This document shows, piece after piece, positions 1 to 5,254 of a DNA stretch of 5,254 nt. Position 1 is the stretch's first letter. Each line of letters opens with the position of its first letter. The DNA lies in NCBI GenBank assembly GCA_025929455.1, contig JAICMB010000280.1:1-5254 (forward strand). The letters are read 5' to 3'. The notes beneath the pieces were generated by a model, which made no database searches, was not told the DNA's origin, and saw nothing but the letters and a program-made list of their open reading frames with translations. This stretch comes from Bryobacteraceae bacterium. Lineage in GTDB: Bacteria; Acidobacteriota; Terriglobia; Bryobacterales; Bryobacteraceae. The position numbers and the translations under genes were made by a program.

Positions 1-3000
1 ATGGCGTATGCCGTGAGCGCGATAATTCGCACGCGTGTGCCGCCGGCGGCCTCGCGAGCACGAATCAGACGTGTTGCTTCCAAACCGTCCAGGTCGGGCA
101 TTTGCACATCCATGAAAATCGCGTCGAACCGCGTTGCCTCCGCGGCCTCTGCCGCTTCACGCCCGTTCGTCACCACCGTCACCGCGTGACCTACGCGCTG
201 CAGCAGCCGCGAAAGCAACTGCCGGTTAACTGCGTTATCCTCCGCGATTAAGATTCGCAGCGGCGGAGCGACCGGCCCGTCAGGCGCACTCGCCGCCAGC
301 GGTTCCGGCGCGGCGCTGTGTGGCTCCCCGAGTTGTACGGTGAAATGGAACGCGCTGCCGCGGCCCGGCTCGCTCTCCACCCAGATGCGCCCACCCATGA
401 GAGAAACGAGTCTCTTGCAAATGGCCAGGCCCAAGCCCGTTCCTCCGTAAAGCCTCGTTACCGATGCGTCCGCCTGCGAAAAGGCTTCGAAAATACGGTG
501 CTGCGCGTCCGGCGCGATCCCGATACCGGTGTCGCTCACGGTGAAATGCGCGTGTCCCGTGCCGGCGCGCTCGAGGCGCACCTGCACCGACCCCGCCGCC
601 GTGAACTTCACGGCATTTCCAAGCAAATTCAGCAGCACCTGCCGTATGCGGTGCGGATCGCCGCGCACCCAGTCCGAACCGCTTTCGTCAGCGGCGAGCC
701 GCAGTTCCAATCCGCGCCGCTCGGCCTCCGGCTGCACAATGCGCATGGCCGACTGCGCGCACTCGCTCATCGAAAAATCGACGTCCTCAAGCTGCAACCG
801 CCCCGCCTCAACGCGCGAAAAATCGAGCACGTCGTTGATCACTGTCAGCAGCGCGTCCGCCGAGCCCCGAATCGTCCGCATGTATCCGGCCTGTTCCGCC
901 GTGAGTTCCGTGTCGAGCATCAGATCGGAAAACCCGAGAACGCCGTTCATCGGCGTCCGAATCTCGTGGCTCATGTTAGCCAGAAACGCGCTTTTGGCGC
1001 GGCTCGCGGCCTCCGCCGCTTCTTTCAGCTTCTCCTCCGTCGCCAGTTTCTCCGCGATGGTCGCCACGTGCTGGCGGACCTTTCGCCGCAGCACCCAAAC
1101 CCACGCAGCGGCCGCCGCCACCAACAACGCCAGAATGCCGGCGCAGCTTTCAATGCGCTCCTTCGTCCACCATGATCCGGCGACGATGACTTCAATATCG
1201 TGCGGGTCGCGCATGAGAATCGTCAGACGTGGAGTTGCTGTCGGGCTGATGTTTCCGCTCGTTTCGATCGACGTAATGCCCGTGACGCGCAACACGCTTC
1301 CCGGCTCGACCGCGGGTAAGGCATCCTTCTTCATCAGCCGGACCGCAAACGGCCGGCGCGCCCCGCGCAGCATCAACATGTCGCCCGCGCCGTCGCGTAC
1401 GCGCTCTGAGAGGTTCCCATCCACCGTGACCAGCCGCCCATCCAACTCATCCGCCAGGATCTCTTCTTCCGCGGTTTTGAGCGGCTCGGGCGCCGGCCCG
1501 CTGTGCAGGCGTACGACTTGCGCGTTCTCGAGTTCCGGCTCCATGGTGCCCATCTTGGGCCACCCCAGCACCTGCACCACATCGCCTGGCCGCAGCGCCG
1601 TCGCCGGATGATTCCGCACCAGCAGCGTGCCGGCGTGGTCCTGTATATAGGTCGGACCTTGCGGCTCGCTCGCCAGCACGTATCCGTAAACGCGCACCCG
1701 CCGCGCCAGTGCGCCGAGATCGGAGTATCGCAGCACCTGCCCGGTGCTGCGCTGCGGAACTTGTGCCGCGTCGCGCGCCGAATCGGTCACATGAATAAAG
1801 CTCAGGTCCGGCGGCATCACCGCTACACCCATGGCCTGGCCACGCGAGTTGAAGTCGCTGACGCACACGCCCTCCACGCGCACCACCGTGTCCGGCGCGA
1901 TCGGCGCAAAGCCGGCCGGCGTCCGAAACAAGATGCCGATCGTGTGCGAGCCCCAGGTGACGTGCATGGTCGCCATCTCGCGCGCGATTTCCGTCCAACG
2001 CACCACTCCCGTCACGCTCACCCAATTGCTATCCTGCCGCCCGGAGAGGATCTCTTCCATATCCGCCGTGGAAGGCCGCGGCAGGCTTCCCTTCCCCTCC
2101 ACTACGATCCGCTTCGCCACCAGGTCGGGCGCGAAGTCTGTCTGTGTGGTCACGCCTTCGATGTCCACGCGATCGCCTGGCTCGAATTTCCTCTTCACGG
2201 CCGGGTGCGGATCCACATACGTGCCGCCGGTCTCGTCTTGCACGAACATGGTCTCTTCGAGCGGATCGAACCGAGTCACCACGGCACGCACGTGCACCGC
2301 GTGCCCGCGCGCGGCCTCGCTGAACGGAAGCGCGTGCATTTCCCGGATCGTCCGTATGGGATGCTCGCCGGTCGCCAGCGGGCGTACGGGCACCGGCCGG
2401 CACTGCGCATCTCTCAGCAATGCCCGCCCCTGCTCCATCGCCGCGTATCCGTAAGCGTCGACATAGTCGCCTTCCCCGGCGCCTGCAAGCACCGGCGCAG
2501 GCATCGGGATGCTGCCGGTCGCATCCTTGAGCGCGAGCGTCCACGCGCCCGCGCGCAGTTCGATATGTCCTCGCAAGTGCACGCGATGCGTGTCGCTCGG
2601 CTTGCCGTTCATGGCCGCATTTACGGCCTCCCGCACGGGCGTCAGCGGCAGGTTCCCATCGGCGGTTCCGCAGCGCAGCACGTGCAAATGCTGCTCGTCC
2701 TGTACCCACAGCCGCACCGCCAACGCGCGCCCGCTCAAGTCGTATGCGGTGTCGAGAACCCCGTCCAGCCGTACCACGCAGCCGCGCAGTTTGCCGTACG
2801 CCAGGTCCCCAAAATTCATAAATGTCGCCCGCACCAGACGCGTCGGAGTTTGCAGCGCAATTCCGAGCGCGCGGTTGCTGCGCTCTACTGCCAAACGCAC
2901 CTCGCCCGTCACCTGCACCCGCCGGTATTGAAAACGGCCCGACACCAGATCCTGGTCGCTGATGGGCGTTCCCGGCGCGGGCGGCGCTGGGGCTGTGTCC

Positions 3001-3329
3001 TCGACCTGCAGATGGTCCACTGCGATGGTCGGCGCATGCGCTCCCGGCTCCAGCACGCCCGACACGCGCACCCGTTGTGGATACTTCGCCTGCAGCCGCG
3101 ACGCGAACGCATCCAGCCGCACCGCGCGCGTCCCGTCGTCCAGAAACATCAGTTCCGCGCCGCCGCTCGAAAACGTGATCTGCCCGCGCATACTGGCCCG
3201 CTGCGGCTCTCCCGCCCCCGGCGCGCCGGATTTCTCGCGCTCGCCCGCACCCCTCCCGCACGCTGCCTGCGACAGCAGCGCAAATGCGCACACAAATAGA
3301 GCAAAACCCGAGCGCATACCGCGCGGCAT
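1..3329 (-). CDS. Hybrid sensor histidine kinase with large OB-like periplasmic sensor (3' end outside window)
   Basis: This membrane signalling protein should autophosphorylate on a histidine and pass the phosphate to its own receiver domain. Translating the minus strand gives 1109 complete codons with no stop. Residues 5-24 are a hydrophobic export signal; C24 follows a poor lipobox (QAAC). About residues 45-715 are tandem beta-rich, OB-fold-like modules. A transmembrane helix spans about 728-747, then a charged coiled coil (750-780) leads to the H-box [11 protein letters not shown] with His788. The N-box is LLGNAVKFT (N905), the G1 box DTGIGIAPD (from D933) and the G2 box GGTGLGL (962-968). 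The receiver has acidic residues E1030/D1031, phospho-acceptor D1074 in [11 protein letters not shown] and switch T1106. Its conserved Lys and anything beyond (second receiver, HPt or output domain) are outside the window. ATG at 3329 is chosen because AAGG lies 5 nt upstream; ATG at 3317 is in frame but lacks an RBS, and a stop at 3369-3371 closes the frame. Kinase identity is certain; the ligand is unknown. Confidence 0.95.
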   Translation of the reverse strand, partial: MPRGMRSGFALFVCAFALLSQAACGRGAGEREKSGAPGAGEPQRASMRGQITFSSGGAELMFLDDGTRAVRLDAFASRLQAKYPQRVRVSGVLEPGAHAPTIAVDHLQVEDTAPAPPAPGTPISDQDLVSGRFQYRRVQVTGEVRLAVERSNRALGIALQTPTRLVRATFMNFGDLAYGKLRGCVVRLDGVLDTAYDLSGRALAVRLWVQDEQHLHVLRCGTADGNLPLTPVREAVNAAMNGKPSDTHRVHLRGHIELRAGAWTLALKDATGSIPMPAPVLAGAGEGDYVDAYGYAAMEQGRALLRDAQCRPVPVRPLATGEHPIRTIREMHALPFSEAARGHAVHVRAVVTRFDPLEETMFVQDETGGTYVDPHPAVKRKFEPGDRVDIEGVTTQTDFAPDLVAKRIVVEGKGSLPRPSTADMEEILSGRQDSNWVSVTGVVRWTEIAREMATMHVTWGSHTIGILFRTPAGFAPIAPDTVVRVEGVCVSDFNSRGQAMGVAVMPPDLSFIHVTDSARDAAQVPQRSTGQVLRYSDLGALARRVRVYGYVLASEPQGPTYIQDHAGTLLVRNHPATALRPGDVVQVLGWPKMGTMEPELENAQVVRLHSGPAPEPLKTAEEEILADELDGRLVTVDGNLSERVRDGAGDMLMLRGARRPFAVRLMKKDALPAVEPGSVLRVTGITSIETSGNISPTATPRLTILMRDPHDIEVIVAGSWWTKERIESCAGILALLVAAAAAWVWVLRRKVRQHVATIAEKLATEEKLKEAAEAASRAKSAFLANMSHEIRTPMNGVLGFSDLMLDTELTAEQAGYMRTIRGSADALLTVINDVLDFSRVEAGRLQLEDVDFSMSECAQSAMRIVQPEAERRGLELRLAADESGSDWVRGDPHRIRQVLLNLLGNAVKFTAAGSVQVRLERAGTGHAHFTVSDTGIGIAPDAQHRIFEAFSQADASVTRLYGGTGLGLAICKRLVSLMGGRIWVESEPGRGSAFHFTVQLGEPHSAAPEPLAASAPDGPVAPPLRILIAEDNAVNRQLLSRLLQRVGHAVTVVTNGREAAEAAEATRFDAIFMDVQMPDLDGLEATRLIRAREAAGGTRVRIIALTAYA

Positions 3330-3334
3330 ATGTA

Positions 3335-3338
3335 CCTT
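3335..3338 (-). promoter_or_regulatory. Ribosome binding site of the hybrid kinase
   Basis: On the minus strand AAGG stands 5 nt before the ATG at 3329. It decides between two in-frame ATG codons four codons apart, because the second (3317) has no purine-rich stretch at a suitable distance. Choosing 3329 also adds an Arg to the short n-region of the export signal. Confidence 0.6.
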
Positions 3339-3340
3339 AT

Positions 3341-3356
3341 CGGCGAAAACGCGCCG
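3341..3356 (-). other. Small hairpin just upstream of the kinase RBS
   Basis: A 5-bp inverted repeat CGGCG/CGCCG with a 6-nt loop (CGTTTT on the minus strand) ends 2 nt before the AAGG of the hybrid kinase. It lies in the 76-bp gap after the upstream gene. It could form in the mRNA next to the RBS and affect translation, but a 5-bp stem in GC-rich DNA may be chance. The U-run is in the loop, so it is not an intrinsic terminator. Confidence 0.3.
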
Positions 3357-3405
3357 CCTTGATTCCTTTCAATTGATCCGGCCATCGAGTTGGCCGCCTT
3401 ATCCG

Positions 3406-4512
3406 CTACCGCCCTAAATCCGCAGCCGTGAACCGCACATCCCGGTCCAGAACCATTTCCAGCACAGATCCTTTGGCCAACGTGGCGTCCGCGCCCCGCG
3501 ACGCCATTACGGCCGCCAGTCCTGCGGTCCCAGCCGCCGCCGCGCCGATGCCCGCGCCCATACCAAGATGTCCCGCGGCGCCGCCCGCCACGGCGCCTAC
3601 TCCCGCGCCCGCTCCCGCCGCGCGAGCCACTTTCTGCGCGTCGCCACTCTTGTCGCCCGCTGCCCGCACCTTACCTTCCGACCGGTCGAACTCCGTCCCC
3701 GACTCCGCGTCCGTGCTGCCCATGCGCGACCGGAAACTGCGCATCACACCGTTCGGCAGCATCAGGTCGTCGAATCGCAGGAACAGCTCCGCCCGCCCAC
3801 GAATCCGTCCGCCGCGCTTGCTCTCCGTGACCGTGCCGGTTACCGGGCTACCCGGCGGAATCACCACCCGCCCGTTCACAACAATCGGGTAGACCGTTTC
3901 GAGATATACGCGGTCACCCGCGACCGCCGTCCTCGTGCTTACCGTCGACACCAGCCGCAGCGGAATGCGCGTTCCTCGCGCCACGATAACATCCGGCGCC
4001 GCGGCCGTTTTCGCCCCGTCACTCGCCGCCCCCGCAGCCGTACGCACCGCGAGTTCCCGCCGCGCGCCCGCCCGCTCATAAACCAACTCCGACTCTGTCT
4101 GGCGGCCGTCGCGCCCGACGATCTGGCGACGAATCGTGAGCGTATTCAAATCGTGCGACAGCTTCCAGCGCTCCATCATGACGTAATTGTTATGCGGCTC
4201 ATTTACGAGCGCATTCACCAGCATCGCCGAGCCTTCCCACTTCGTCCGAACATCGAACGTGGAATCGCCCGCTGTGCTCTTGGCCGGTTTCCCATCCGTC
4301 GTGTACACCAGCGCCGCATGTAGCAGCGGCGTGCAGCGGATCGTCGTGCCCTCTTGCTCCACTTTCATGCGCTCCGCCGGCGCGGGCTGCAGCGCATTGA
4401 TGTCGCTCCGATCGCGGTTCAACTCCCAGTCGCCCGCGAAGTTGCGATCGTCGCCGGCGCACAGCGGCGCCAGCAGCGCGCACAGCGCTGCCACCCAAAT
4501 TACCTTGCGCAT
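3406..4512 (-). CDS. Secreted protein with VirB10/TrbI-like beta core and glycine-rich hydrophobic segment
   Basis: I do not recognise a named gene. Residues 1-19 are a signal peptide (MRKVIWVAALCALLAPLCA), so the protein is exported. Residues 25-148 look like a lipocalin-type beta domain: GDWELN start, paired strands and a WKLSHDLNTLTI strand. Residues 175-265 resemble the C-terminal beta core of VirB10/TrbI proteins: GTRIPLRL, then RVVIPPGSPVTGTV, GRAELFLRFDDL and MLPNG. Residues 298-340 are almost all Gly, Ala and hydrophobics, like a glycine-zipper or the VirB10 antenna region. The end, LAKGSVLEMVLDRDVRF, matches the closing strand of that fold. The start is fixed by an in-frame stop at 4528-4530, and 4512 is the only ATG before the signal peptide. 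No Shine-Dalgarno is seen; a -10-like box lies just upstream. The hybrid kinase follows 76 bp later on the same strand. No other type IV secretion gene is present. Role unknown; perhaps an envelope or outer-membrane protein. Confidence 0.9.
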   Translation of the reverse strand: MRKVIWVAALCALLAPLCAGDDRNFAGDWELNRDRSDINALQPAPAERMKVEQEGTTIRCTPLLHAALVYTTDGKPAKSTAGDSTFDVRTKWEGSAMLVNALVNEPHNNYVMMERWKLSHDLNTLTIRRQIVGRDGRQTESELVYERAGARRELAVRTAAGAASDGAKTAAAPDVIVARGTRIPLRLVSTVSTRTAVAGDRVYLETVYPIVVNGRVVIPPGSPVTGTVTESKRGGRIRGRAELFLRFDDLMLPNGVMRSFRSRMGSTDAESGTEFDRSEGKVRAAGDKSGDAQKVARAAGAGAGVGAVAGGAAGHLGMGAGIGAAAAGTAGLAAVMASRGADATLAKGSVLEMVLDRDVRFTAADLGR

Positions 4513-4526
4513 ACTTGCGTACCGCC

Positions 4527-4532
4527 ATCATA
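4527..4532 (-). promoter_or_regulatory. Probable -10 box for the leftward secreted-protein gene
   Basis: The minus strand reads TATGAT (5 of 6 to TATAAT), ending 14 nt before the ATG at 4512. A start 7 nt downstream would give a leader of only 8-9 nt. No good -35 hexamer lies 16-19 nt upstream (best TTCGGG, 2 of 6), so this promoter is weak or needs an activator. The box is flanked by a direct repeat, GGCGG on each side. Confidence 0.4.
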
Positions 4533-4537
4533 CCGCC

Positions 4538-4566
4538 TTGCCGCGCTGCTCCCGAACGTCTAAAAT
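4538..4566 (+). promoter_or_regulatory. Sigma-70-type promoter for the rightward small gene
   Basis: TTGCCG (4538-4543, 4 of 6 to TTGACA) and TAAAAT (4561-4566, 5 of 6 to TATAAT) are separated by exactly 17 nt. Transcription would be expected to start about 7 nt after the -10 box, at about 4573, which is the A of the ATG. The message would then be leaderless, in keeping with the lack of any Shine-Dalgarno before this gene. The -35 lies 5 bp from the -10-like box of the divergent gene, so the two promoters probably interfere. Assigned by eye from consensus and spacing. Confidence 0.55.
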
Positions 4567-4572
4567 CAACCC

Positions 4573-4947
4573 ATGAGGCGTGCACTCGCATGTCTGGTGC
4601 TGGCGCTCTTCAGCTTCCCGCTGATTTCGCCGGTGCTCTATGCGAGCGGCCGCCCGGAGTTACCCGCCTGCTGCCGGCGCACGGGAAAACATCACTGTGC
4701 CAGTATGCAGCCGTCCGCGGCCGTCGGTGGTGGCCTGGCGCTTCGCGCCACGCCCTCGCGCTGCCCGCTGTACCCTGGCGGCTTCACGTCCCAGGTTCTG
4801 CCTCAAGTGCTCGCGGCGCCGGCACCCGTACGGACCGCCGCACCTGATCTCTCCGCTGGCAGCGTCGTCCCGGAAGAATCAATTCGCGCTGGCGTCGCGA
4901 CGTCCGCCGCAAACGCCAATCGCGGTCCTCCTCCCGTTTTCAGCTAA
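4573..4947 (+). CDS. Small secreted Cys/His-motif protein, function unknown
   Basis: A 124-residue protein I cannot name. Residues 1-24 form a signal peptide (Arg-Arg, then a Leu/Ala/Phe core ending about LYAS). Directly after it, residues 31-42 hold PACCRRTGKHHC, with C33, C34, H40, H41, C42 and M45 packed into 13 residues, a plausible metal- or haem-binding cluster. The remaining ~80 residues are rich in Ala, Pro, Val and Ser with one more Cys (C64), and look disordered. A real gene is supported by the signal peptide, the motif, a well-formed promoter and its place before a receptor gene. From memory, short secreted proteins with a similar CCRR-x-GKHHC stretch occur in Acidobacteria; this was not searched. 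The gene after it starts 49 bp downstream on the same strand, so the two may form one transcript. Metal binding is inference from the residues only. Confidence 0.75.
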   Translation: MRRALACLVLALFSFPLISPVLYASGRPELPACCRRTGKHHCASMQPSAAVGGGLALRATPSRCPLYPGGFTSQVLPQVLAAPAPVRTAAPDLSAGSVVPEESIRAGVATSAANANRGPPPVFS

Positions 4948-4981
4948 ATCAAACTAACCCTTTCATTCAGCGTTACGGACC

Positions 4982-4989
4982 GGAGGAGG
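4982..4989 (+). promoter_or_regulatory. Strong ribosome binding site fixing a TTG start
   Basis: GGAGGAGG stands 7 nt before TTG at 4997, a near-perfect anti-16S match. It supports TTG as the start of the receptor gene: no ATG or GTG occurs in that frame between the stop at 4955-4957 and the signal peptide. Confidence 0.8.
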
Positions 4990-4996
4990 TCCAAGT

Positions 4997-5254
4997 TTGC
5001 GCGTTATTGCAGTCCTGCTGTCTTTCTGTATCGCGGCGGCGAACGCCCCGGCGCAGGAATCGATTCACTACGCGAGCATCGCCGGGCGTGTCACCGACGC
5101 GACCGGCGCTGCCGTGGAAGGCGCCAGTGTCTCCGCGCGCAACACTGCGACGAACCAACTCGCGACCTCCACAACCGACCGCGAAGGACGGTTTCGCTTC
5201 CCCTATCTCCGCCCGGGCGGCTACAAGCTAGTCGTTCGCCACACCGGATTCGCC
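4997..5254 (+). CDS. N-terminus of probable TonB-dependent receptor with carboxypeptidase regulatory-like domain (3' end outside window)
   Basis: Only the first 86 codons are present. Residues 1-19 are a signal peptide (LRVIAVLLSFCIAAANAPA, first residue Met when initiated at TTG), with cleavage likely after ANA or APA. Residues 27-86 are a carboxypeptidase-regulatory-like (CarboxypepD_reg, Ig-like beta sandwich) domain: SIAGRVTDATGAAVEGASV, then TDREGRFRFPYLRPGGYKL and VVRHTGFA. In Acidobacteria this leader-plus-domain arrangement usually opens an outer-membrane Oar-like TonB-dependent receptor of about 1000 residues or more. The barrel itself is beyond the window, so a different secreted protein with the same domain is possible. 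TTG is used as start because of the strong GGAGGAGG site and the absence of other starts. It follows the small Cys/His gene by 49 bp with no clear promoter between, which suggests co-transcription. Confidence 0.85.
   Translation, partial: MRVIAVLLSFCIAAANAPAQESIHYASIAGRVTDATGAAVEGASVSARNTATNQLATSTTDREGRFRFPYLRPGGYKLVVRHTGFA

Noticed and set aside
318..1611. Plus-strand open frames opposite the kinase catalytic domains (318-1175 and 529-1611)
   Set aside because: They are antisense to the H, N and G boxes of the kinase and have Arg/His- or Ser/Arg-rich translations without motifs, so they are shadows.
2029..3291. A 420-codon minus-strand open frame overlapping the kinase sensor
   Set aside because: It is in a different frame from the continuous kinase frame, is Arg/Gly/Ala-rich and shows no recognisable motif. 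The kinase frame covers the same bases with patterned beta modules and joins the transmembrane helix without a break.
1503..3299. A 598-codon open frame on the plus strand, opposite the kinase sensor
   Set aside because: It is rich in His, Arg and Pro with no domain, signal or RBS, and lies wholly antisense to a frame with clear kinase domains. Such long antisense frames are common when the real gene has GC-rich third positions.
3379..3396. Inverted repeat CGGCC/GGCCG with an 8-nt loop between the two minus-strand genes, as a terminator
   Set aside because: The stem is only 5 bp and the minus strand has no T-run after it, so it does not fit an intrinsic terminator.
3568..4323. A 251-codon plus-strand open frame opposite the secreted VirB10-like gene
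   Set aside because: The translation is Arg/His-rich without structure, while the minus strand has a signal peptide and a coherent domain pattern.
4515..4957. Alternative plus-strand frames over the small Cys/His gene (4515-4847 and 4640-4957)
   Set aside because: They lack a signal peptide and placed promoter; the frame starting at 4573 has both, plus the Cys/His motif.

Overview
The window is GC-rich with four protein-coding genes in two divergent pairs and almost no non-coding space. The protein types point to the Acidobacteriota, most like the Solibacter/Bryobacter group. These are a secreted carboxypeptidase-regulatory-domain protein of the TonB-receptor (Oar-like) type, a hybrid kinase with a very large extracytoplasmic sensor, and a secreted protein with a VirB10/TrbI-like core. 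This assignment is inference from family style; no rRNA or other marker is present.

Left and centre (1-3329, minus strand): one very long gene fills more than 60% of the window and runs off the left edge. It encodes a membrane-bound hybrid histidine kinase. In order it has an export signal, about 670 residues of tandem OB-fold-like beta modules, one transmembrane helix, a DHp domain (His788), an HATPase domain and a receiver domain (Asp1074) cut by the window edge. Long open frames on the opposite strand of this gene are shadows of its GC-rich codon use.

Centre-right (3406-4512, minus strand): a secreted 368-residue protein has a lipocalin-like N-terminal half, a VirB10/TrbI-like beta core and a Gly/Ala-rich hydrophobic segment. 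It lies 76 bp upstream of the kinase on the same strand, so the two may be co-transcribed.

Divergent intergenic region (4513-4572, 60 bp): it holds a good sigma-70-type promoter for the rightward genes and a probable -10 box for the leftward genes, closely interleaved. Both predicted transcripts begin at or within about 9 nt of the start codon, and neither start has a Shine-Dalgarno sequence.

Right (4573-5254, plus strand): a small secreted protein of 124 residues with a compact Cys/His cluster (CCRRTGKHHC) is followed 49 bp later by the first 86 codons of a probable TonB-dependent receptor. That receptor starts at TTG behind a very strong ribosome binding site. No tRNA, rRNA, CRISPR array, insertion sequence or convincing intrinsic terminator was seen, and no gene-free stretch exceeds 80 bp.
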